From Bdellovibrionales bacterium (GTDB lineage Bacteria > Bdellovibrionota_C > UBA2361 > RFPC01), in the NCBI GenBank assembly GCA_020434565.1, contig JAGRAO010000010.1, positions 1 through 32,768 on the forward strand: a stretch of DNA of 32,768 nt. Reading direction: 5' to 3'. Position 1 is the first letter of the stretch. Every line of letters starts with the position of its first letter. The notes beneath the pieces were generated by a model. It had not been told where the DNA came from. It made no database searches and was given only the letters and a program-made list of their open reading frames with translations. Positions 7,651-16,459 of the stretch are shown piece by piece. Position numbers and translations under genes: made by a program.

Positions 7651-8337
7651 ATGGGATCAGCCCTCTTCATAGTCACTCTTCTGCTTGCTTTCTGCAGCAT
7701 CGTCTACGAGCTTCTTCTCGGACAGCTCCTATCTGCTTTTCTTGGGAATACGATCGTTCGATACAGTGTCACTGTAGGGCTTTACATGAGTTCCATGGGC
7801 TTCGGTGCTCTGTTGCTTCCCAAGCGTTTTCAAACAGAATGCTTCGTTGGGCTTCTCAAAGTCGAGCTCGCTCTGAGCATTATCGGCTCGTCTGCGGCGA
7901 TGATCTTGCTTGCCTCAAACTTCATGGGACTTCAGGGCCTTCCATTCTCATTTCTTGCCCACTCTCTTATTGTTGTAATCGGCGTCCTCACTGGTTTTGA
8001 GATCCCGCTCCTCATTGCTATCGGAAATTCACTGAAACCACAAAGTGAAGCTCGTGTTCTCGGTGTAGACTATCTCGGAGCATTTCTCGGATCAGTACTC
8101 TTTGCCTTCTTTTTTTATCCTCACGTTGGGATCTTTTTAACAGCCTTCATTGTCGGACTCATAAACGCCTTGGCTGGGCTCTCTCTCTTTCGATTCTGGT
8201 CTCTTTTTCAAGAGACCGAACGAACTCAATCAAAATTTTTTCTTGTCGCCCTCCTGTTCATAGCGGTAGTTCTCCTGATTCTTATCGCAAACGGTGACTC
8301 AATCGAGCAACTTGGAACACGGATGTACCTCCAATGA
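7651..8337 (+). CDS. Membrane-only paralogue of the SpeE membrane domain
   Basis: The protein has 228 residues; a GTG at 7642 is an alternative start and neither has a good ribosome-binding site. It is almost all membrane segments, about six or seven. It matches the N-terminal half of the downstream membrane-anchored SpeE: 'CSIVYELLLGQLLSAFLGN' against 'CSIGYELLIAQSLALLASN', and 'GFEIPLLIAIGN..VDYLGAFLGS' against 'GIELPFLIEAGK..FDYFGSLVGG'. There is no Rossmann or aminopropyltransferase domain. The ORF stops with GDSIEQLGTRMYLQ, where the paralogue continues with 'GIEQFFLKRFY' towards its catalytic part. It may be a free-standing membrane subunit or the remnant of a truncated SpeE-like gene. 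It ends 6 bases from the convergent stop of the next gene. Confidence 0.75.
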   Translation: MGSALFIVTLLLAFCSIVYELLLGQLLSAFLGNTIVRYSVTVGLYMSSMGFGALLLPKRFQTECFVGLLKVELALSIIGSSAAMILLASNFMGLQGLPFSFLAHSLIVVIGVLTGFEIPLLIAIGNSLKPQSEARVLGVDYLGAFLGSVLFAFFFYPHVGIFLTAFIVGLINALAGLSLFRFWSLFQETERTQSKFFLVALLFIAVVLLILIANGDSIEQLGTRMYLQ

Positions 8338-8343
8338 TGCGGG

Positions 8344-10449
8344 CTAGCTTGCAGGCAAGGGCTCACCTCGATTCCACCGGATAACTGACCACACGTCAGA
8401 AAAACTATCGGTCCACGGCTCAACATCGGCTCTCTCCCGCACCTCGTCTCCTTCAAATCGCGCGTCTCTGAGGAGACGTTCGTTAGAAGTCACGAGCGTC
8501 CAGCTGACGGCACGAATTCCTCTCTCTCTCACTCCCTCGGATGATAGGAGAAGACAATGTTTCGAAAGAATCGCAGCATTTGCCGCGACTACAGGGAGGA
8601 GATCGGCGAGATTTGAATCAAAGAGGACGGCGAGAACCCCATCTGGCTTCAAATGCTTCCAGTACAATTCAAATGCCTCACGAGTCAGAAGATGCGTAGG
8701 GATAGAGTCAGAGTTGAACGCATCGAGAATCACAATATCAGCCTGAAACGGTCCATTTTCAGCCAACGCATGTTCAAGCCCGAGCCGTCCATCTGCGAGT
8801 GTAATTCGTTCAGCTACCGGACTCTTGGAGAGATATGTAAAGTACTGTGTCGCGATATTTACGACGGCAGGATTGATTTCAAAGTACTGAAGAAAATCTC
8901 CTCTGCGCAAATACGATGAGATTGCTCCAGTTCCAAGACCAACGGCGACTACTTGTATGGGCTCGACCTCGAAGGATCCTTCCTCTGCGAAACGGTTGTA
9001 AAAGGCAAAAAGCTCGCCAATTCCACTTAATGGAGAGTAATAGGAGACGGGAGATGTCGCTCCCCTTCCATCTCTATCAAAAATCTGAGCACCGTGTTCA
9101 ATCGTGCCATGTTGCAGAACTCGAACAGTAGCTCCGTCATCGATCTCTCGTTCATAGACGATTGATCGTCCGTAAAAATTCCGCTTTCCATAAAGCACTC
9201 GCTCTTTCGAGGAGATCTGCTCGAAGCTAAGAAAGGAATAGCCCACAACTCCCATCAGTCCCAGGACAATAAGCATCCCTCGCGAGAAGCTCGCAAACTT
9301 CCCCAGGCCATCCTTGCCCATACAAAATAGAGCGAGAAGGTATACGAGCAAGAGACCGATACTCCTCTCATGAAAAGAGTTAAAGAGGTTCGGAGCGATC
9401 ACTGAAACAAAGACTCCTCCTAAACTCCCCCCGAAGGCAATCACAACGTAAAAGGTTGTCAACTTTGACTGCTTTGGCTTTGAAGACGCCAGCTCGCCGT
9501 GCAAGAAAGTACAAAAAACAAAGAGGCTGCTGAGCGAGATGAGTATCTCCTGCCACAGAGCAAGCGAGGCGACTCGGGCGAGGGAAAATCCCCAAAGAAC
9601 AAGTGCAAGGAGCACAAGGCAGCGAAATGAATTCGAGAGATGAACTCCCTCGATCGAAAAGGCGAAAACATAAGTCAAAAGGTACAATCCCAAGGGCACG
9701 ACCCAGAAAAGCGGAAATGGTGCGATATCTATAGTAATATACTGGCTGATACTTAAGAGGATAACGGTTCCAGTAAACGACAGAATAATCCAATATCCCA
9801 CTAGACGGAGGCGAAGAGGTTGAGCCTTTTCTCTCAAGTGCTCCACAAAAGGGTTTTGCCGAAAAGCGAGAAGACAGAGAACCGAAACCGTAGCGAGAAA
9901 AAAGAGCAGATATCCGAATACCCAGAGTGCTCTCTGATTCTCAAGAGAGAAGAAGCGCTCAAGGTAAAGTGGATAAATCGCCAAGCCAAAGAGAGAAGCA
10001 GCATTCGAAAGAGAATAGAACGTGTACGGCTTACCATCTCCTACAAGCGTTCCCCACCAATGCTGAAGAAGAGGGCTCGTCGCGCAAAGGAGAACACTCG
10101 GGGCACCGACTTCCACAATCAACAGGAAGAGTAAGCGAACAAGAGGCTTTGAGGACTCATCGGTTCCAAGATTGCTTGTGGATCCAATCGATAACCACAA
10201 AAGAGTGAGCGAGAGCAGCACACCGTGAATGACGAGTTGATGCTTCTGACTTTGGACTTTGCTTAAGAGAAAGGCGTAGGAATAGCCGCCGAGCAAGACA
10301 AGCTGAAAGAACATGAGGCACGTTATCCACACCCCAGCCGCTCCTCCAAACTCAGGAAGAAGAGATTTGGCGATCATCGGCTGGATAACAAAGAAGAGAC
10401 AAGAGCTTAGAGCGATAGACGCTGCCCAACTCACTCGTTTTACTGACAT
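8344..10449 (-). CDS. Fused multi-pass membrane / spermidine-synthase-like protein (MFS-SpdSyn type)
   Basis: The protein has 701 residues. The ATG at 10449 is chosen over an upstream TTG/ATG extension (to 10557) because the N-terminus then begins just before the first helix. GGATGG lies 4-9 bases upstream. The first 420 or so residues are membrane helices with the family pattern FFVIQPMIAKSLLPEFGG, then AAGVWITCLMFFQLVLLGGY. The last 260 are a SAM-type Rossmann domain: VVAVGLGTGAISSYL (motif I), YFEINPAVV, then VILDAFNSDSIPTHLLTREAF. This is the layout of proteins annotated 'fused MFS/spermidine synthase'. The nucleotide motif is GLGTG rather than the GGGDG of true aminopropyltransferases, so the substrate is uncertain. 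It faces speD (start-to-start 131 bases, divergent) and is convergent with the membrane-only paralogue. Confidence 0.85.
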   Translation of the reverse strand: MSVKRVSWAASIALSSCLFFVIQPMIAKSLLPEFGGAAGVWITCLMFFQLVLLGGYSYAFLLSKVQSQKHQLVIHGVLLSLTLLWLSIGSTSNLGTDESSKPLVRLLFLLIVEVGAPSVLLCATSPLLQHWWGTLVGDGKPYTFYSLSNAASLFGLAIYPLYLERFFSLENQRALWVFGYLLFFLATVSVLCLLAFRQNPFVEHLREKAQPLRLRLVGYWIILSFTGTVILLSISQYITIDIAPFPLFWVVPLGLYLLTYVFAFSIEGVHLSNSFRCLVLLALVLWGFSLARVASLALWQEILISLSSLFVFCTFLHGELASSKPKQSKLTTFYVVIAFGGSLGGVFVSVIAPNLFNSFHERSIGLLLVYLLALFCMGKDGLGKFASFSRGMLIVLGLMGVVGYSFLSFEQISSKERVLYGKRNFYGRSIVYEREIDDGATVRVLQHGTIEHGAQIFDRDGRGATSPVSYYSPLSGIGELFAFYNRFAEEGSFEVEPIQVVAVGLGTGAISSYLRRGDFLQYFEINPAVVNIATQYFTYLSKSPVAERITLADGRLGLEHALAENGPFQADIVILDAFNSDSIPTHLLTREAFELYWKHLKPDGVLAVLFDSNLADLLPVVAANAAILSKHCLLLSSEGVRERGIRAVSWTLVTSNERLLRDARFEGDEVRERADVEPWTDSFSDVWSVIRWNRGEPLPAS

Positions 10450-10580
10450 TTTGCCATCCGACCCACTATAGAACGACGGTAAACTGACTTGGAGCTTGAA
10501 ACAAGCTGCTCTGATTGTTCGAAGAGCTCTACACGATAGAGCGGAATCGTGAATCAAAACCCGGACATCTTAAAGGAATC

Positions 10581-10967
10581 ATGGGCTTTCGTGAATCTCC
10601 TCACAATCAACCAATGGAATTTGTCCACCTGCTTGGGCTCCATACTCTCGTTGAGTATGTCGGCGGGAATCGAGAAGTCCTCGCTCGAGCCGACGCACTT
10701 GAGCCGATTCTTTTAACAGCGGTTGAAATCTGTGGCGCGACGTATGTCGATCACCGGATAAACCAGTTTTCTCCGTACGGGGCAAGTGGTGTAATCCTTA
10801 TTGCTGAGTCACACATGAGCTTCCACAGTTGGCCAGAACACAACTACATGGCTCTTGATCTCTTCACATGTAGTTCGACTATGGATCCAACAGAAGCCAT
10901 CGACTACATAGCAGAGAAAATAGAAGCACAGACGTTCCACACGCGTGTCCTTCAACGAGGCTATTAG
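10581..10967 (+). CDS. speD: S-adenosylmethionine decarboxylase (pyruvoyl, prokaryotic short form)
   Basis: The protein has 128 residues from ATG 10581, preceded by AAAGGA; TTG/ATG alternatives give extra or fewer residues at the N-terminus. It makes decarboxylated SAM, the aminopropyl donor for spermidine. The signature GASGVILIAESHMSFHSWPE holds the self-cleavage site. Ser77 (in AES) becomes the pyruvoyl group, and His82 and Cys97 (DLFTC) are the processing/catalytic residues. Their spacing (5 and 20) equals that of the Thermotoga enzyme (Ser63, His68, Cys83). The length fits the short (SpeH-like) class. It lies 25 bases before the speE start used here; an upstream GTG at 10945 would make the two genes overlap. 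Co-expression is therefore very likely. Confidence 0.93.
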   Translation: MGFRESPHNQPMEFVHLLGLHTLVEYVGGNREVLARADALEPILLTAVEICGATYVDHRINQFSPYGASGVILIAESHMSFHSWPEHNYMALDLFTCSSTMDPTEAIDYIAEKIEAQTFHTRVLQRGY

Positions 10968-10992
10968 CTCTCTCCTCTCTTATGGCTCCCCT

Positions 10993-12846
10993 ATGAATAC
11001 GGCCCCGAAAAGCCTCATCGCCGAAGTAAAGAGCAATTGGATTCTCCTGCTGTTAACCCTCGTAGTTGCTGCATGCAGCATTGGGTATGAACTCCTCATA
11101 GCTCAGTCGCTCGCTCTCCTCGCCTCAAACGGGGTGATTTGGTACAGCGTTGTCATCGGCTGCTTCCTTCTCGGATTGGGTCTTGGCTCATTTTGCGCTG
11201 ACATACTGATGAAGAAGGTGGGAGAATTAGACCCTGCTATCTGGAGAAAACTCGTTCTCGTCGAGCTGCTTCTCTCAGTGGCTGGTTTTCTTGCCGTCCC
11301 TACCCTTCACGGTGCTCACTCCGTCTACAGTTTTCTCGACTATTGGAACTATACAAACATCGGGCTCACCCTCTTTTTTGGAACGGCGCTCGGGGCAACT
11401 CTCTTCATAGGGCTCCTTACTGGTATTGAGCTCCCCTTCCTCATCGAAGCAGGAAAGCATTCCTCCCCTCAGCCAAGGACGACGAACCTTGTCCTTGCCT
11501 TTGACTATTTCGGCTCTCTCGTTGGAGGACTTTTATTCGCCCTCTATCTTGTGCCCAACTTCTCGACACTTTTTATCGGAACTGCAATTGCTTCAATCAA
11601 TCTCGCTGCTGCAATGGCTATCGCAGCTCTCTTCTGTAGGAAAAAAGTCTTTCTGAGAGCTGTGACTATCGGGGCAGCACTCATGACTGCTTACGGTTCT
11701 GTCTTTTTGTATCAAGCAGGTATTGAGCAATTTTTTCTCAAGCGATTTTACTGCTACAGACTCTTAAGTCGATCTCTTTCTCATTTCTTCTCTCTCGGAA
11801 ACGAATACCCAGATATCCTGCGAGTCCGCTCACCGTATCAACGAATCGATCTCTTGCACGATATGGAAGGAGACGGGACAGATCCATTTGTTCAGGGTAT
11901 CTCATCAAAATTTACGCAGAATCCTGACTGGCCTCACAACTATCTTCTCTTCCTCAACGGTGATTGGCAGTTCCACTCAAATCATGAAGAGGTGTATCAC
12001 GAATGGTTTGCTCATGTGCCGATCATAAACACCGGCAGAGTTCCCAAAAACGTTCTGGTCCTTGGCGGGGGTGACGGATTGCTCATTCGAGAGCTGTTAC
12101 GCTATCCGGAGATTCAAACGATAACCCACATAGACCTCGATAGAGCACTCATTGAACTTGCAAGTACGAATGAGATCTTTCTCAGACTGAACGGAGGAGC
12201 CCTTTCGGATTCAAGGGTAAAAAGGGTCATCACTGACGGCTTGCAGTTCGTGAGAAAGAGCCGCGAATCTTTTGATGCAGTTTATATCGATTTTCCAACT
12301 CCGACCGACTATGACCTCTCGAAACTGTATAGCCGAGAGTTTTACACTTTTGTTCGCAGGAGACTCACTCCTACTGGTTATATGGTGTTCGACTCAGTGA
12401 GTACCGGGGCGTTTTCAGCTCCAGATGCCAATGGGAATCAAGCGTTTCGAGATGACAACCGCTGGCTCGATTTTGCGAACACGCTCAACGCTGCCGGGTT
12501 TACACGGCTTGTACCGTTCAACTCATTTCTTGGATTCGATCAATCGAAGGCGATTGAAATGGCCAAGTCCGCCTATTCAGCAGAGGATGCTGCGTTCCGT
12601 TTGCAAGTGTATGTTCTTCAACGCCAACAAGGATTTATTATGGCGGGATTGCCCGGGACTCTCTTCGGCCATCCATACCGAAAACCTCCCGGTCACGATC
12701 TCTATGCTTTAAATGACCTCCGCTATAAATTGTCGTTTAAAGCGCAGTATCCTATGCCTGAGAAAATCAATTACTCTCTCGTAAACTCAGTCTTCCGGCC
12801 CCGTCTCGCGATAATGCCGATTTGGTACGCCAGGTTGCCTTTCTAG
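10993..12846 (+). CDS. speE: Membrane-anchored polyamine aminopropyltransferase (spermidine synthase)
   Basis: The protein has 617 residues from ATG 10993; an overlapping GTG at 10945 is possible. It transfers the aminopropyl group of decarboxylated SAM to putrescine or another amine. About seven membrane helices fill residues 15-245. The catalytic part follows: LNGDWQFHSNHEEVYHEWFA (near 322-340), VLVLGGGDGLLIREL (GGGDG 358-362), IDLDRALIE, ITDGLQF, and YIDFPTPTDYDLSKLYSREF. The last fits the 'vDlPDP...LY..eFY' loop of membrane-fused SpeE proteins, with Asp as catalytic base. Acid-pair and YHE motifs are kept, so activity is expected. The C-terminus (FRPRLAIMPIWYARLPF) looks complete. It follows speD directly. 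Amine specificity cannot be read from the sequence. Confidence 0.9.
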   Translation: MNTAPKSLIAEVKSNWILLLLTLVVAACSIGYELLIAQSLALLASNGVIWYSVVIGCFLLGLGLGSFCADILMKKVGELDPAIWRKLVLVELLLSVAGFLAVPTLHGAHSVYSFLDYWNYTNIGLTLFFGTALGATLFIGLLTGIELPFLIEAGKHSSPQPRTTNLVLAFDYFGSLVGGLLFALYLVPNFSTLFIGTAIASINLAAAMAIAALFCRKKVFLRAVTIGAALMTAYGSVFLYQAGIEQFFLKRFYCYRLLSRSLSHFFSLGNEYPDILRVRSPYQRIDLLHDMEGDGTDPFVQGISSKFTQNPDWPHNYLLFLNGDWQFHSNHEEVYHEWFAHVPIINTGRVPKNVLVLGGGDGLLIRELLRYPEIQTITHIDLDRALIELASTNEIFLRLNGGALSDSRVKRVITDGLQFVRKSRESFDAVYIDFPTPTDYDLSKLYSREFYTFVRRRLTPTGYMVFDSVSTGAFSAPDANGNQAFRDDNRWLDFANTLNAAGFTRLVPFNSFLGFDQSKAIEMAKSAYSAEDAAFRLQVYVLQRQQGFIMAGLPGTLFGHPYRKPPGHDLYALNDLRYKLSFKAQYPMPEKINYSLVNSVFRPRLAIMPIWYARLPF

Positions 12847-13032
12847 GCGATACAAGCTTTATCGGCTATAGTCATGGGCTTCGGGGATATCCGCTTGCTC
12901 AGCATGGTATCATTCCGCCGAGAGAATCAGGTGGGTTCTGCACTGAGGAGTGCCAGCTTCAAGAACACATATGACCTATGATAACAATTCTCAGTTTTAT
13001 CTTTCGAGACCACTTTTCGTTCGGACATCTCT

Positions 13033-13863
13033 ATGAGCACAGATCTTGAAAGAGCGCTTATAGATTTTATCTCACGAGAGGGCCCGACCCCGACGACTGA
13101 ACTCCTTGCTCGGCTCAAGAAGAGCACAGGGTGCTCTCGAGCATCCTTTTACCGCGAGCTGAAGCGTCTCGAAGATGAGGGAGCAATTCTCATTCTTGAA
13201 AGTGTGGTTCACCTTTGTCACGCTCACTTTACAGCGCGAAGACTTGAGCAGTCACACACTGAAGACGCCGCGTTGCAACAGGCGGAAGAGATGATGCGCT
13301 CTGTTGAAAGCGCTCCCCTTAAGTGGACGACTGATACTCTGTCACGAGTTCACGCCCTTTGGAGTACTGTAGCCCTCACAGTTCTCAAGACACTCGATGG
13401 AGCCGGCTACGTTGGGTGGTCGCCTCACCCGTGGTTTCATCTCACGAATAAAAATCTTGAAGAGCAGGCTCTTACTGCCCACTTCGCTGACCGACATTCT
13501 TTTACAACGATTATTGGGCCATCGGGGAAATTGGGAGAAGCATACATTGACTACTTTAAGGATCGAGGTGGTCTTGTTCGGAGAGTGGACCGAATTCCGA
13601 ACAATCTTGAAGGAACTCATCTCTCCGTTATCGAAGATTACATTATAAAGATCCAACTCGACACTGACCTTCACGGCTATCTTCAAAAGCTCTTCTCGAA
13701 CGACATACATCGTACAGAAATCAACTCTGCGGAGAAATCCACGCTCAATGCAATGAGAGGAACGCATACGATTGAGCTTGAAAAAAATCCTTCAAAAGCA
13801 GAGAAGATATTGTCACTTCTCTTACGCTCGAGCGTCGCCGATTCAGACGATAGCACACTGTAA
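13033..13863 (+). CDS. Winged-helix DNA-binding protein of unknown function
   Basis: The protein has 276 residues with no clear ribosome-binding site. Residues 1-60 look like a winged helix: a first helix (DLERALIDFISREG), PTPTTELLARLKK, then the recognition-helix-like CSRASFYRELKRLEDEGAIL and a wing (ILESVVHL). A middle helical part leads to a mixed alpha/beta domain (about 125-240; HPWFHLTN, FTTIIGPSGKLGEAYIDYF, HLSVIEDYIIKI) that I do not recognise. The N-terminal wHTH plus an effector-like domain suggests a transcription regulator. It lies 186 bases after speE and 46 bases before the MscS-like gene, so it could be transcribed with the channel. Confidence 0.6.
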   Translation: MSTDLERALIDFISREGPTPTTELLARLKKSTGCSRASFYRELKRLEDEGAILILESVVHLCHAHFTARRLEQSHTEDAALQQAEEMMRSVESAPLKWTTDTLSRVHALWSTVALTVLKTLDGAGYVGWSPHPWFHLTNKNLEEQALTAHFADRHSFTTIIGPSGKLGEAYIDYFKDRGGLVRRVDRIPNNLEGTHLSVIEDYIIKIQLDTDLHGYLQKLFSNDIHRTEINSAEKSTLNAMRGTHTIELEKNPSKAEKILSLLLRSSVADSDDSTL

Positions 13864-13909
13864 CCCCGCCCCTTTCCACCTGAGGCCAAAATCGCTAGCA
13901 TCGGAAGCC

Positions 13910-15571
13910 ATGAAACAGATCGTTCATATCTTCTATCTTGTTTGGCTGCTCACTCTCCCAGCCCATCTGCTCGCTCAGTCCGAGAACCCCAACGATCTCG
14001 AGCAGAATCTCCTTCAAGTTCTTGAATTGAGAGATTCTTTAAAAGAGCAACTCTCACAGAAGCAAAAGGAGTTACGAAGTCCTCAAGCGGCTGGTCGTCA
14101 AGAAGAACTGGAAAACGAAGTGCGTTCTCTGTCGGCCCGAATCGAGGAGGTCCAAAATAATTTTAATGAAATTGCACTGGGGGTAGACCTCTCTAGCCTT
14201 TCTCGCAGCCGAGATAAAAAAGTTTTTTCGTGGAGCGATGAACTTCGCGAACTCCTCGGGCCGCTGATTTCGGAAATGCGAGATTTAACAAGTCGTCCTC
14301 GAGAGATTAGCCGCCTGAAAGATGATCTCGCCCTCTACAAGCAACAGAAAAAAACGGCAGAACAGGCGGAGCAAAATCTGCAACTTCTTGGCAAAAAACT
14401 CACCCACAAGAGTCTCGAGGAACCGATTGGAGCTCTCTTAGCGCAGTGGGAATCTCGTCTCAAATCACTCAACGCCGATCTCGCCATCACTGAGGAAAAG
14501 CTCAATCAAAAGATGGCCGAACGAAAGTCATTTAGCGAAACGTTGGAGAGCTTCTTTTCGCTCTTTTTTGAGAGCCGCGGCAGAAACCTCTTGGTCGCGT
14601 TTATCGTTGCCATCCTCGTTTGGGTAGTCCTTCGACACTCACCGAGATTTCTCCTCGTTCGACTCGGTGAACGCGGGAAACGCCTCTCGAAAGCAGGAAA
14701 GATCGTTCAAGTTGTTGGGCTCGTAACGAGCACCGTCGGAGCTGTGCTTGCGTTCCTGGGAATGCTGTACCTCTTTGAAGACTGGGTTCTGCTGCTTATT
14801 TTTTCGTTACTTTTCCTTGGACTTCTCTGGACCATGAAAGACACACTCCCAGAGCTCTGGCAGCAGTTGGCACTTCTGCTGAATTTGGGTCCGGTTCGTG
14901 AAGGAGAGCGGGTTGAAGTCCGAGGACTCCCCTGGCTCGTACAGACTATTGGATTTTATTGTTACCTAAAGAATAACTCTTTTTCGACAGGGCGAGTCTT
15001 GCGCCTTCCGATACAGGACCTTATGTCGCTCCGTTCTCGTCATATGCGACCTGATGAAAAGTTATTTCCAACAAAAGAGGGTGACTATGTAACCTTCTAC
15101 GATGGAATCTATGGAAAAATTACCTTTCAAAGTCCTGATTACGTCGAGATTACAGGTTTTGGTGGTAGTAAATATTACGTAAATACTATCGAGTTCTTGG
15201 CGGCCAAGCCCAGGGTTCTTAGCGATGGGTTTGGCGAGCAGGTAACCTTTGGTGTTGATTATCAGCATCAGGAGTTCTCTACCGAGGTAATCCCGAGCAA
15301 GCTGAAAGAGCGAATTCAAATAGAATTCGATCGAAAGCATTTAACGGAACAGGTCGATTCTCTCCAGGTCGAATTCAAAGAGGCCGGTGCTTCTTCACTC
15401 GATATCGCAATCGTCGTTGAATTTAAGGGTGAAGCGGCAGGGAGATACTTATCACTTCCGCGCATCATTCAGCGTGCATGTGTTGAAGCGTGTAACGAAA
15501 ACGGCTGGGTTATTCCGTTCGGTCAACTCACTGTGCATATGGCTTCTCAAGAAGAGAAACCTGCTTCATAA
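13910..15571 (+). CDS. MscS-family mechanosensitive channel with long periplasmic coiled coil
   Basis: The protein has 553 residues. The ATG at 13910 (GGAAG just upstream) starts a signal peptide (MKQIVHIFYLVWLLTLPAHLLAQ); longer in-frame starts overlap the previous gene. Residues 25-225 are helical and charged with heptad-like patterns (LEQNLLQVLELRDSLKEQL; EELENEVRSLSARIEEV), like the periplasmic coiled coils of KefA/MscK-type channels. Membrane helices follow near 235-325 (LLVAFIVAILVWVVLRHSP; VVGLVTSTVGAVLAFLGML; WVLLLIFSLLFLGLLW). Then comes an MscS beta-domain (PVREGERVEVRGLPWLVQTI, DYVTFYDGIYGKI) and the alpha/beta C-terminal domain. It would release solutes under hypo-osmotic stress. 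The pore helix is less Gly/Ala-regular than in E. coli MscS, so gating may differ. Confidence 0.8.
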   Translation: MKQIVHIFYLVWLLTLPAHLLAQSENPNDLEQNLLQVLELRDSLKEQLSQKQKELRSPQAAGRQEELENEVRSLSARIEEVQNNFNEIALGVDLSSLSRSRDKKVFSWSDELRELLGPLISEMRDLTSRPREISRLKDDLALYKQQKKTAEQAEQNLQLLGKKLTHKSLEEPIGALLAQWESRLKSLNADLAITEEKLNQKMAERKSFSETLESFFSLFFESRGRNLLVAFIVAILVWVVLRHSPRFLLVRLGERGKRLSKAGKIVQVVGLVTSTVGAVLAFLGMLYLFEDWVLLLIFSLLFLGLLWTMKDTLPELWQQLALLLNLGPVREGERVEVRGLPWLVQTIGFYCYLKNNSFSTGRVLRLPIQDLMSLRSRHMRPDEKLFPTKEGDYVTFYDGIYGKITFQSPDYVEITGFGGSKYYVNTIEFLAAKPRVLSDGFGEQVTFGVDYQHQEFSTEVIPSKLKERIQIEFDRKHLTEQVDSLQVEFKEAGASSLDIAIVVEFKGEAAGRYLSLPRIIQRACVEACNENGWVIPFGQLTVHMASQEEKPAS

Positions 15572-15650
15572 GCTTTTACTTCGGACGACGTATCCACCCT
15601 CAATTTTCCCGCGTACGTATGCAACGCTCTCACGTACCTAAAGGCTTCTA

Positions 15651-15662
15651 TTCCATATGGAA
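15651..15662. promoter_or_regulatory. 12-base palindrome TTCCATATGGAA
   Basis: A perfect 12-base palindrome lies 88 bases before the next start codon, in the 178-base gap after the channel gene. It could be an operator half-site pair, but a palindrome of this size can also arise by chance. No other copy was noticed in the window. Confidence 0.2.
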
Positions 15663-15749
15663 ATCGTCTTTCTTCCCTAAAAGGAAACCCTTTCGATCAG
15701 AAGCGCAATAACCTTATCTGGGAAAAAAGGGCGTTCTTGGGAGGCAATC

Positions 15750-16211
15750 ATGACCAAATTTGACGATCGCGCTGCTCGCGATCCTTTTCGTGAACTCGCC
15801 GTAGATGACCCCCTGTCTGATCAACGAGTTCTGGACTTTCAAGCTCACATCATTGGACTTGTTGAACAACTCGCAAATCCCGAAGAAAGCCCTGAGAAAA
15901 GGGATCTCGCGAAACAAGAGCTTGAAATCCTCTTAGACGATCGATTCGTTCAAGCTCGAATAATACAAGCGTATGCCGGAACGCTTGACCCCGGCTCTGC
16001 TCAACGAGTGATCGTTGCAACAATCGGAGCGGAGTTGGAAACATCGCATAGAGCTCTCCTCCAGAACCTGCGGTTTTTAGAAGACCTCTCGGGGCAAATG
16101 GACGTAGAAAAGGCCCTTCAGGCCACAAGGCGAACTATAGAGCCCTCGCCCAGAAGCAGTGATCCAACTATTAGACATTTGCTTGAGTGCCTCCGTGCTC
16201 ATTCGTGGTAG
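15750..16211 (+). CDS. Small soluble helical protein of unknown function
   Basis: The protein has 153 residues. GGGAGG (about 15738-15743) before the ATG is a strong ribosome-binding site. The sequence is acidic, hydrophilic and probably all-helical (VLDFQAHIIGLVEQLANPEE, LEILLDDRFVQARIIQAYA, LLQNLRFLEDLSGQMDVEKA). There is no signal peptide, membrane helix or Cys-His cluster apart from one Cys near the C-terminus. I do not recognise the family. It stands alone, with gaps of 178 and 248 bases on either side. A long hairpin downstream (16346-16394) could serve as its terminator or belong to the next gene's leader. Confidence 0.65.
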   Translation: MTKFDDRAARDPFRELAVDDPLSDQRVLDFQAHIIGLVEQLANPEESPEKRDLAKQELEILLDDRFVQARIIQAYAGTLDPGSAQRVIVATIGAELETSHRALLQNLRFLEDLSGQMDVEKALQATRRTIEPSPRSSDPTIRHLLECLRAHSW

Positions 16212-16345
16212 CTGCGGAGGGTTTTCTCCAAACTCCCTCATTCCCCTCGCTTAGAAACTCTTGAGCATATAAGCCCCAAATATCACTAGCTGTTTTTCCC
16301 ATCAGATAAGCGAGTGACGCTCTCGTCGGCCCATAACACTCATCT

Positions 16346-16394
16346 GGAGGAGTGTTGTTCCACATGCTTCGTCTGAAGAGTGGAACGCTCCTCC
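16346..16394 (+). promoter_or_regulatory. Long RNA hairpin upstream of the codon-biased gene
   Basis: GGAGGAG (16346-16352) pairs with CTCCTCC (16388-16394), then GTTCCAC (16357-16363) with GTGGAAC (16380-16386), then CTTC with GAAG around a GTCT loop. That is 18 base pairs broken by a 4/1 internal loop. A run of five T follows about 9 bases later (16404-16408). It may be a terminator of the upstream gene, or a structured 5' leader of the gene at 16460, whose start lies 65 bases downstream. The GGAGGAG arm is itself Shine-Dalgarno-like, but no good start follows it. Confidence 0.5.
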
Positions 16395-16459
16395 TCACAT
16401 GGCTTTTTGATGGGTAGAAGGAATTCTCGTTTCAAGCACTCGAACAAAAGGAGAGCTTC

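Noticed and set aside
12757-12977. Open frame after the speE region reading GDTSFIGYSHGLRGYPLAQH and further
   Set aside because: It looks protein-like for a stretch but has no usable start codon, begins inside speE, and is short enough to be chance. It would need homologues to be taken as a gene remnant.
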